Positions 43,078-51,000 of a DNA stretch of 51,000 nucleotides are shown here, piece after piece. The DNA lies in contig NC_135550.1 in the NCBI RefSeq assembly GCF_964340395.1, positions 8,753,864 through 8,804,863 on the forward strand, given 5' to 3'. The translations under genes and the position numbers were made by a program. Positions within the stretch are counted from its first letter, which is position 1; the number at the start of each line of letters is the position of its first letter. The notes under the pieces were generated by a model, which saw only the letters and a program-made list of their open reading frames with translations, was not told the DNA's origin and ran no database searches. Source of the stretch: Glandiceps talaboti. Taxonomy: Eukaryota; Hemichordata; Enteropneusta; Spengelidae.

Positions 43078-43543
43078 CCCAATAATCCATGGGCCAGAGG
43101 GGGTTACCGTGCACCCCACCCCCCACACACACACACAAACCTCCGACATAGGTATTTTTGTTCATTGGAGTCTACTGAATGACAAACAATATGTTAACAG
43201 TGATAATTTTGGGATGACTACCTGTTTGGCCTCGATTTCAAATTACATGTGCGACCCGGAATGGCGTCAAAAGGTTGATGGTAGGGGTAACACATTGTCC
43301 ATTAGAGTCCGAGCTTGCATGTATCATATGGAAGACAATGTGTTACCCCTACCCTCAAATTTTTGACGCCATTCTGGGACACACATGTAATTTGAAATCG
43401 AGGCCAAACAGGTAGTGCATCCCAAAATTTTCACTGTTAACACTTTGTTTGTCATTCAGAAGATTCCAATGAACAAAAAATACCTATGTCGGAGGTTTGT
43501 GGGGGGGGGGGCACAGTAACCCCCTCTGGCCCACGGACTACAA
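43078..43543. mobile_element. 466-bp palindromic element inside LINE endonuclease
   Basis: The arms mirror each other over about 200 bases: 'tgggccagagggggttac.gtgc', 'cctccgacataggtattttt', 'gttcattggag', 'ttgcctgtttggcctcgatttc'-like text, 'aattacatgtg' and 'gtaggggtaacacattgtc', with a centre near 43310. AGA occurs on both sides (43075-43077 and 43544-43546). Removing the element and one AGA joins minus-strand ATG-AGT-TCT to GAT-CAT, giving MSSDHFPV in frame, the expected SDH motif. The extreme ends match poorly, so the exact limits carry an uncertainty of a few bases. Confidence 0.85.
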
Positions 43544-43837
43544 AGAACTCATGTCATGCAGAATCTTGATATCCCGTACACAATTGTGTGCTGCAGGGGT
43601 CGAAATGCAGTGATCAAGCCATGAAGTCGAATGATGTGCTTCACTATAAAAGGTAAAATTATTCTTATTATGTGTACCCAAGAGTTGGACATCGGAACAA
43701 ATGAGATTGTTATCATTACAAAAGGTATTCACTTCTTCACCAAACTCTGATCCAACATCTGCATTCCAATCACCTAAGACCATCACACGATTGGTTTCAG
43801 CATATGCTCTGCCTAGCCTGAAAGTGTATACTGCCAC
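43544..43837 (-). pseudogene. LINE endonuclease segment
   Basis: Reads LGRAYAETNRVMVLGDWNAD, then HSTSWLDHCISTPAAHNCVR and KILHDMSS. GDWNADVG and WLDH..S are endonuclease motifs (GDFN and the D-H region). The N-terminal part of the domain is missing. Confidence 0.88.
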
Positions 43838-44537
43838 TGTAGGGGACGATTTTTGACATCGTTAGTCACCAATAAAAACGACAATACTCATTCTAAAATT
43901 ACCTCATTTTGAAAGGGAAAGTACTTCGTGGTTCATTTATGGAGTTTTGATATTATGCGATCAATATTGGTGGCGAAATCAAAACCGCCGTCAAAATTGC
44001 TGATGCGATAATATGGCAGCCATGTTTACACTCAGTAGAAACTAGTACAGTCGAGGTCAAAATTAAACGAATGATAAAAGTTATTTTGTGATGTCTTCTA
44101 CCTGATAATGGTTTATTTTAGTCGAAGAATCTAGCAGCTCAAAAGCTAGATAGTTATTCAGTAGATGGCAGATGACCTTTCGCTTGACACATGTGAAGTC
44201 AGACTTAGAGGTCTGAGATACATACCGTTGGAAGACGCTAGCGCCAGGCATCTCCGTCATTGAGATTGAAACATTTTCAGACAAGTCCTTTTCCAGTTAT
44301 GACGAAATATTTATTTTTGCCGAGATTAGTAAGTCTGCAACTCTGATGTGTTTTAACATCGGTAACAATAGCATTCGACATAAATTGCAATATTGAATAT
44401 TAATTGACTTACAAAAGTGGTGTGTCTATAAAATACACGAGTCAAAATTGTCAATCCGCCAAAATTAAAGTTGGATCATTTCAGATATTATTGACCAATG
44501 GAGTAAATAGCAAAATGTACAGAATAATCAAAAGCGT
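43838..44537. other. Intergenic, nothing recognised
   Basis: No coding or repeat structure recognised apart from AT-rich text. Confidence 0.4.
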
Positions 44538-44546
44538 GTATGAGAA

Positions 44547-44703
44547 CAATCTGATTAAAATCTGATGTTAGATAGGCTGTTTTTCCTGTATTTACCTTTA
44601 TTCCATCGTTATTGCGTCTTTTACGTTAGTTTTTTTTCCTGGGCGAGGCGTAGACGTAGACTCCAATGAACAGCCTATCTAACATCAGATTTTAATCAGA
44701 TTG
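44547..44703. mobile_element. 157-bp MITE with 9-bp target duplication
   Basis: Perfect 34-bp inverted ends (CAATCTGATTAAAATCTGAT... and its reverse complement), flanked by exact 9-bp direct repeats GTATGAGAA (44538-44546 and 44704-44712). A 9-bp duplication is typical of MuDR-type and, less often, Merlin-type transposons. There is no coding capacity. Its end sequence also occurs alone at 11273-11295. Confidence 0.95.
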
Positions 44704-44779
44704 GTATGAGAATGACTTAACTACATGTTTTACTCCAATATTGGTGTCAACGAAGGCTGTGATTTAAGCCATACTTTGT

Positions 44780-46300
44780 ACATTGGCATATAACATTGTC
44801 TGAGATATGGTACATTTAGATATTTGTTCTTGTCGCTGTTACTTACATAAATTCTTTAATATTACTTATTAGTTCAAACATAACTATACATATATACTTA
44901 TGCATGTATTACCTAGCTACCACACTAGTTACAGAACATATCATGTAAATGCTTGGCTGTTTCACAATCAGTGCTTCACTTATATTGCACTTTGGGGCAA
45001 AAGTTAACTTCAAGCTTCAAGGTACTCTTCATAGATCGTTTATAAAAGAAGTTAATCTAAATTGTTCTACTCATCAGTATGAACTTGTCAGGAGGGATTA
45101 ATACACTTTCTATTTTGGACACTACATGTTATTAACACTACAAATCGCCACATTTCATCACATTCCAGTATCTATTATACATGACCACCTAAAGTTTTCT
45201 AACATACCGGTGACTTGACTATGCATGTAATATTAATGCCCCTATACCAATGTTACGGACCCATTTTTATGTGACATGGGAAACTCATTTAAAACTTACA
45301 TTTACGTTAGCTTTTCGAAGCTTGGGAATATTACCTCAAAGGCTATACATTGCCTTCATAGAAGCAAAACACTTCAGATCTGTCAGGGGAAACCCCCAAG
45401 GACTTCCTAACCCCCAGAGGTCATTCATGCATTTAACCAACAATCAGAAGCACCAACTACCTTTTTACTGTCATAATGGTATTAACCTTCTCTTCAATAT
45501 TTTCACCATCTCCTAATTTGAGATGATATTGTCTTTTAAAGATGTAACATGTTTGCCAAGATAGTCTGAAATTGCCTTAAACTCCAAATCTCCCCTACTA
45601 ACGATACTACCATTAGATGTGCTAACCTTTACTACATGTATATCATGATGTCATTTAACTTTTTAAGGAACATATTTCAATCCTATGTAAGTTATAAAGA
45701 ATAGTTTCTGATAGTTGATGGTGCTGTCTTGTAAAACATGGATTAAGTAAAAATTTAGTAAAAATCCTCTAGGACTTCTAGAGGGAGACCCCTCGGACCC
45801 CCACCCATGACATGGACATATCCCAGTCTCAAGCTCTTCCCCTCTTACTGTCAAGATGCTATCAAAGTATTTTGTAAAGATATTTCGGCCCTATGTAGTT
45901 GCTTTTTAGTGGTGTCTTGTAAAGCTTGGAAATTATTTTCTGAAAATGTCTGAATAGTCTCAAAATTGACTTTCCGGAGTTAAAAACCTCCAGCGCTTCT
46001 AGGGGTAGAGCCCCTAGGACCCCCCATAAGAGATGTACATATTCCCTTCTCAAGCTTTCCCCTACCTTTCACTATCAACATGCTATTAAACTCCTTTTGG
46101 AATATATTTACTCTGTGTAGTCAATAATTGTAATTATGATAGTGCTAACCCGGGATCTTATAAAGTAGAGGCAAGACTGTCAAGCAGTTCACACTGAGTC
46201 ACTATAAAAAATACCTGTCATGTAAATATTATATATGGGGGGGGGGGGTCATGTTTTAGAATGAAGTGATGGGGTCAGCCTGTTTTTCGATGACTAACTT
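44780..46300 (-). repeat. 1.4-kb dispersed repeat, copy 2 (inverted)
   Basis: The reverse complement corresponds to 8283-9700 along its length, with the poly-C/poly-G landmark at about 46240, internal 'cctaggggtc..ctagaagc' subunits, and 'taccacactagttacagaacatatcatgtaaatgcttg' at 44925-44965. Sequence divergence and indels between the copies are substantial. Confidence 0.75.
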
Positions 46301-46309
46301 AAAGGAAAT

Positions 46310-46560
46310 TTTGTATCCATCTATTAGTTACGCCATTCACACCATACCATTTCAGTTTCTCTAGATCTATCAAATGCTCGTAACCAACTTTATCGAATGC
46401 TTTCGAAAAGTCCAATACACAAACGTCAGTTTGAGTACCGGATTGCATGTTGTTTACTATATCGTGAACAAATTATATCAATTGAAATTCGCATGAACGT
46501 TTTTCTCTGAAGCCGTGTTATAAGTCGTAAAGAATTGCTATGATTTTGTCCCTGCATTTT
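46310..46560 (-). pseudogene. LINE reverse transcriptase fragment
   Basis: The minus strand reads HGFREKRSCEFQLI, then FVHDIVNNMQSGTQTDVCVL and DFSKAFDKVGYEHLIDLEKL, then KWYGVNGVTNRW, with at least one stop and a small indel. 'HGFR..RSC..QL' and 'VLDFSKAFDKV.H..L' are RT blocks of Jockey/CR1-group LINEs. No open frame of useful length covers it. Confidence 0.85.
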
Positions 46561-46792
46561 GATGTAAAGGCTTTAATATGACATGCAATATGCGGAAATT
46601 AATCTCTACAACTAACATCTAATCTAATAATTCTTAAATTTGAAAGCCATGACAAAATATTATATTAAAATCTGGGCCTTTCAAAATACCAACTCAAATA
46701 ACACTTTTCATCTAATTAATAATGAACACATGTTCTATGTTTGTAAAGTCATGTGAACGTCTATGAAGTGTAAGGTATATGTTATTCATCAG

Positions 46793-46930
46793 TTAGTTGC
46801 TGCCGTGAACAAGTGCAGCAAATGCACTGCCTTCTTTGCTCAGTAGATATTGTGGCGAGTCGAACTCCTGCACTTTGCCATCGTTCAGCACAAGTACCAT
46901 GTCAGAATCCAATATTGTACCAATTCGATG
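46793..46930 (-). CDS. SUR-like ABCC transporter A, last exon (NBD2 H-loop, C-terminus)
   Basis: Reads [20 protein letters not shown] then [20 protein letters not shown] and ends VHGSN-stop. The first His is the NBD2 H-loop (switch) histidine; 'HR..TIL..D.VLVL..G...E(F/Y)D.P..LL' is the ABCC C-terminal pattern, closest in form to SUR1 ([20 protein letters not shown]). The acceptor is TTTATATTCCAG|CAT, phase 0. The protein ends 45 residues later, as in SURs. Confidence 0.94.
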   Translation of the reverse strand, partial: HRIGTILDSDMVLVLNDGKVQEFDSPQYLLSKEGSAFAALVHGSN

Positions 46931-47162
46931 CTGGAATATAAATAAATGTAACATGAATATATGCTAATTCAATATTGAGATGAAGGGAATATTGTGTCCA
47001 AAACATATATAATGAGATGATTAAGTAATTTTTTTCTATTACGTTTGGTTATTCTGGGTATGTGCAAGTTGCATTAAAAATGAATGGAATCGAGCACCAA
47101 GCATTACCCTTGTGAAGAAAATGTTTTCTGTAAAAGTTTAAACGAAAGGAGAAAATACTTAC

Positions 47163-47225
47163 CGCAATTGTTATCACAGTCCGGTCAGCAAACTCTTTTC
47201 TCACGACTTCCTGTAAAATGGCATC
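47163..47225 (-). CDS. SUR-like ABCC transporter A, penultimate exon
   Basis: 21 codons: DAILQEVVRKEFADRTVITI plus A, directly before the H-loop His of the last exon (IA|HR). It corresponds to SUR1 [20 protein letters not shown]. Acceptor ATTTGCACAG|GAT, donor GCG|GTAAGT, phase 0/0. It is too short for an ordinary open-frame search. Confidence 0.94.
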
Positions 47226-47469
47226 CTGTGCAAATACACACAGATAAATTCTATTTCAAACACTGGGTATTAAAAACACTAGTAATCAGTAAAATAATGT
47301 CCAAACTGCGTATGTTTTGGCCGCTTGTTCATATACTAAACTGATTGCTAATAGTCATTTAAGATTGCAGTTATTAGTTTTGTTTACTTACTAGTAGTTT
47401 GTTTACAAACAACATTGTGTAGTACATTAACAAATTTAACAAACTGAAATGATAAGGTCTCTGTGTAAA

Positions 47470-48260
47470 CAACTTCAAGTAAAAAACCACTGGACCGATT
47501 ACCATTATATTTGATGGATATATATTATCTTTGGTGTCTAATTGGGAAATAGTTCAATTCAAAATGATCTTTCAACCGGTGTGTGATTAGGTCAAAAATG
47601 GGATTTTTGGTTTTAAAAAATTAAACTCCAAAACTACTGAGCAGATTGATCTGAAATTTGGTTGGAACGTTCTTAGAGATGTAAAGTTTAAGAATTGCTC
47701 ATGGCATGATGATTCATCAATTATATGCAAATTAGGGCTAACAAGTGTCTTTTTGCTCAAAAAATATATAGTTCCAAAACTACTGAGCAGATTGAGCTGA
47801 CATTTCATGGGGATGCATCTGGGGATGTGTAGATGAAGCTGTATTCATAACGTTATGATCCCAATAGTGATATTCTGATAAGGTCTACAAATCGCAATTT
47901 TGGACAAAAATTTATATCTTGAAACTGCATGGTGAATGGGTTGAAACTTGGTGGGATGTTTCTGGAGGTATTATTCTGCAGTTATTGTTGAAAACATTTC
48001 TACACAATTGTCCCTACAACCATAACGACGCCCTTAGCAACAGTGAAATGAGAATGAATATTACAAAGATAACAAGGATGGGTACTAAAGATTCAAAAAA
48101 TGTTTGCAAATATGCTTAGCAACAGGGCCAAGCCCATAGAAACAGCTACATGATGGTTTATATTGCAAAGATGAAAAGTGGAAAAGGTAGGCAAGTTAAT
48201 AAATATTCCAAAATGTTTGCAAATACCCATAGCAACAACACCATGTCCATAGCAACAGTC
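47470..48260 (+). repeat. Interspersed repeat, copy 2, with conserved modules
   Basis: It contains 'aaaccactggaccgattacc' (47485), 'aactccaaaactactgagca' (47625) and 'ttccaaaactactgagcaga' (47772), then 'ggatgcatctggggatgtgtagatgaa' and about three ~105-bp units of 'agcaacag..aaatga..atattgcaaagat..gtaggcaag..gcaaata.gc'. It is parallel to 25900-26200. Confidence 0.8.
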
Positions 48261-48371
48261 AAATACAGTTGTTCCACAACGCCATTGGCGCTATTTTTAA
48301 AGATTTATTTTCCAAACTTATCTTTTGCAATTTATTGAGTCAGAAAGACAGAATTCGTCTATGCTATTTCA

Positions 48372-48809
<438 letters not shown>

Positions 48810-48995
48810 TTATAGATGTTCTTTGTAATTGTATACAGCAAACACGTTAAATGTATGCAAACGGACCTTTCGATATTACTAAATTGTGAGTCAGCCTGAA
48901 AATACCTCTCTCAATGGGTCTAGTTTGTGAGAGAGGAAAATATTGTACATGTGTCTTCTTATATTTCATACATACACGACACATTTAGCATGTAT

Positions 48996-48998
<3 letters not shown>

Positions 48999-49070
<72 letters not shown>

Positions 49071-49079
49071 AGAGGGAGG

Positions 49080-49113
<34 letters not shown>

Positions 49114-49258
49114 GACAGACAGACAGACATACAGACACACTGACACACAGACAGACTGACAGATAGAGTCAGACACACATAGACACAGGCAGACAGACAT
49201 ACATACATACATACAACAGAGAGACAGACAGACAGACAGACAGACAGGCAGGCAGACA
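48999..49258. repeat. (GA)n and (GACA)n compound microsatellite
   Basis: About 68 bases of GA, then interrupted GACA, CATA and GACA tetramers to 49258. Antisense LSLS/CLSV frames are artefacts. Confidence 0.97.
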
Positions 49259-49298
49259 GTCAGTAAGTACAGTAAGATGATAAGTTGGTCAATATACA

Positions 49299-49299
<1 letters not shown>

Positions 49300-49338
<39 letters not shown>
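49300..49338. repeat. (GTT)n microsatellite
   Basis: About 13 GTT triplets. Confidence 0.97.
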
Positions 49339-50175
49339 ATTGTTAATTGGTATTTGGTATTCTATGGATTTGTAATGCCAATTGCTCTGAATTTACGAAG
49401 TATGTATGCCCTTCTCGATCCACACTGTATACTTGCATGAATTGTAAGGTACTTTGTTTGTTGACCTTTTGGGGATTTGTCAAGGTATCTCATGATCATA
49501 CTGATATACGTGGTCTCGTTTTTTTCGGCAACTAGTCTTTGTAAACTTGCTTGTTACAATTCAATTCACCTAATAAGGTTACTTTCATTATCACCATAAA
49601 CAATTTCTTGTGGTGTCAATAGTGTGTGGTCTAACAAGAACAAAAACATTTTGACTCTCAGAAACTTCAATTGATAAGATTACGAGTGGTTCTTTGTCCA
49701 GTGACAGCATAAAGGGAATTAAAAATTTGAATTGTAATATTTTGCAGCCAGATGTATTCCGTGATAGCATATGTTTTTAACTGCAATCACGATATTTTAA
49801 ACAAAAAAATGATTAATGTTTAAAAGTCAAGGGTTAACACAAATGTTTACTCTTAGTCTCTGCTAATAGCTATGGAAATAATATCAAGTGCAGGTAACTC
49901 TTCCAACTACTTTGACATAATCCTTAGTGATCAGACTATAACTATGCATTTCATCAATATCCAACTTAATATTCTCTAATACGATAATAAGTGTTCATGC
50001 TGTGAAGGACATTGTATTAGTATGAGGCAATGGTAAGTATGCAACTTTGAATATTTTCCAATACTACATAAAGAGTCCATGTTATCTTTAAGCATTAAAA
50101 AAGAAATGATATTTAATAGAGTATGAGGCAATGATAACTGCATATCAAAAGGTCGATAAAACGTCAATGACTCAC
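49339..50175. other. Intron of ABCC gene A, nothing recognised
   Basis: AT-rich intron without a recognisable exon or element. Confidence 0.5.
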
Positions 50176-50279
50176 CAAGTTGACCTGGTAAATCTTGGAC
50201 TAAACTTTTCAATTGAGCAATATCAAGTGCTTGCCACAGCTCCGCATCCTCGGAATGACCTCCTGGGTTTAAATTATAT
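50176..50279 (-). CDS. SUR-like ABCC transporter A, NBD2 exon between Q-loop and signature
   Basis: Reads YNLNPGGHSEDAELWQALDI then AQLKSLVQDLPGQL. It corresponds to SUR1 [20 protein letters not shown] then AQLKLVVKALPGGL, the helical subdomain segment before the signature. Acceptor TTACCATCAG|A (carrying in two bases), donor CTTG|GTGAGT (phase 1), which fits the next exon. The Walker A exon and the rest of this gene lie right of the window. Confidence 0.93.
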
Positions 50280-50519
50280 CTGATGGTAATATAAAAATCA
50301 TCACAGATGAGTAGTGATTAATATTTTCAATTTAGTATATGCAAGGATTGTGAATGTCTTACAAATCAACTAACTTCATTCAGAATATTATACATGATGA
50401 ATGGTAGCAAAACGACTCAAGTAACAAGTCTTTGTAGAAGACACTGACTCCCCCGCACTGAAATACTTTTTACTATGCGACTGAGTGGGGACATGATTTA
50501 AAAGAAATTGGTGGTAACA

Positions 50520-51000
50520 AAAAAATGCAATTCAGTACAATTTGCATGAGCACCAAAAATAATGCTTCCCTTCATCATATTATGTGTAAACATGATTTAA
50601 AAGAAATTGGCAATGTGTAAACACTACATTGTGTCTGTGATAGGCAGGACTTGGCTCGAGTTTGATAATTGACCCTGACGGTCAAGGTCAAAGGTCAAGG
50701 TCTCCAAAGATAGCTTGCATCTGATAATATTGGGGTAGACACTCGAATGGAGTCTATTTGTTACAGTTTTGAGTTATGCAGTAAATAAGGATTTTTAGAT
50801 ACAAATATGGTTGACATTCAGTAAAACCGATATGAGCACCAAAAATAATGCTTGTGTATAGTTCTTTTCTCCAATATTACTTGTAAAAATGATTTACAAG
50901 AAAATGACAGGATGTAAAATACGACAATGTGTCAGTGATAGGCAAGAATTGGCTCGATTTTGTTAATTAATGCAAAAGGTCGAGGTCAACTTTAAAGGTC
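50520..51000. repeat. Two ~295-bp tandem units with AGGTCA-type strings
   Basis: 'gcatgagcaccaaaaataatgct' (50546) returns as 'atgagcaccaaaaataatgct' (50832); 'gtgtctgtgataggcaggacttggctcga' (50630) returns as 'gtgtcagtgataggcaagaattggctcga' (50928). Each is followed by 'aaggtcaaaggtcaaggtc' or similar. The second unit runs out of the window. Confidence 0.85.

Larger units (their letters stand above)
38083..43837 (-). mobile_element. CR1/Jockey-group LINE, 5'-truncated, with two insertions
   Basis: The host LINE consists of three segments: 43837-43544 (endonuclease part), 43077-41584 (endonuclease end, RT) and 38496-38083 (C-terminal part and 3' UTR ending in TAAATAAATAAATATATA). The inserts 43078-43543 and 38497-41583 are separate elements. 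Joining the three segments gives a continuous, though elsewhere frameshifted, EN-RT protein of the 'PSRMMDTILVPI...FLDATKEFDRINHWTLF' family, well separated from the other two LINEs in the window. Confidence 0.88.

Overview
This is metazoan nuclear DNA: small protein-coding exons with GT-AG splice sites, long AT-rich introns, very many microsatellites and several layers of transposons. No prokaryotic gene organisation, CRISPR array, rRNA or tRNA gene was seen. The gene families (SUR-type ABCC transporter, SLC16-like carrier), the Jockey/CR1/L2-group LINEs, a probable Penelope-like fragment and abundant fold-back repeats fit a non-vertebrate animal, probably marine. The exact phylum cannot be fixed from the sequence.

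Three gene units lie on the minus strand. (1) From beyond 51000 down to 46793 are the last four exons of an ABCC transporter, carrying nearly all of NBD2 after the Walker A exon (50176-50279, 48528-48661, 47163-47225, 46793-46930). (2) From about 37340 down to 29494 is a monocarboxylate-transporter-like (SLC16/MFS) gene that looks broken. Its second-half exons read well, but the exon bearing the family's N-terminal GGWGW motif is on the opposite strand (37361 onward), the TM2-TM6 part is not recognisable, and a 3.9-kb LINE sits in the TM7-TM8 coding region. (3) From 27188 down to 1175 is the 5' half of a second ABCC gene, in 13 exons with consistent splice phases: SUR-type TMD0, linker, TMD1 and the start of NBD1 (Walker A, Q-loop). 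It continues past position 1. The sequence around both NBDs and the TMD0 most resembles sulfonylurea-receptor-type ABCC proteins (ABCC8/9), so the locus is probably a head-to-tail tandem of SUR-like genes with a decaying MCT between them.

The rest is mainly repeats. A LINE with an intact 985-codon ORF2 occupies 32035-35971. An L2/CR1-like LINE at 14515-17282 is split by a 1.16-kb insertion that carries an exon-like reading frame resembling the N-terminal part of DUF3504/Crypton-related proteins. A third LINE at 38083-43837 is split twice: by a 3.09-kb TTAA-flanked element that contains a ~187-bp satellite array, and by a 466-bp hairpin element. In all three cases removing the insert together with one flanking direct repeat restores the host reading frame, which gives a clear nesting order.

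Other repeat structure includes a 157-bp MITE with a 9-bp target duplication, a 451-bp element with 54-bp perfect inverted ends, a 700-bp element with 30-bp perfect inverted arms, three further long fold-back palindromes, a 1.4-kb repeat present twice in opposite orientations 35 kb apart, and ~300-bp intronic repeat units containing GCCGCCAT and AGGTCA-like motifs.

No definite new multi-gene system was found. The most unusual things are the broken and partly inverted MCT, the nested transposons with their precise footprints, and the SUR-like tandem. Exon boundaries were assigned by eye from splice consensus and frame continuity, and family assignments come from recognised motifs, not from database searches.
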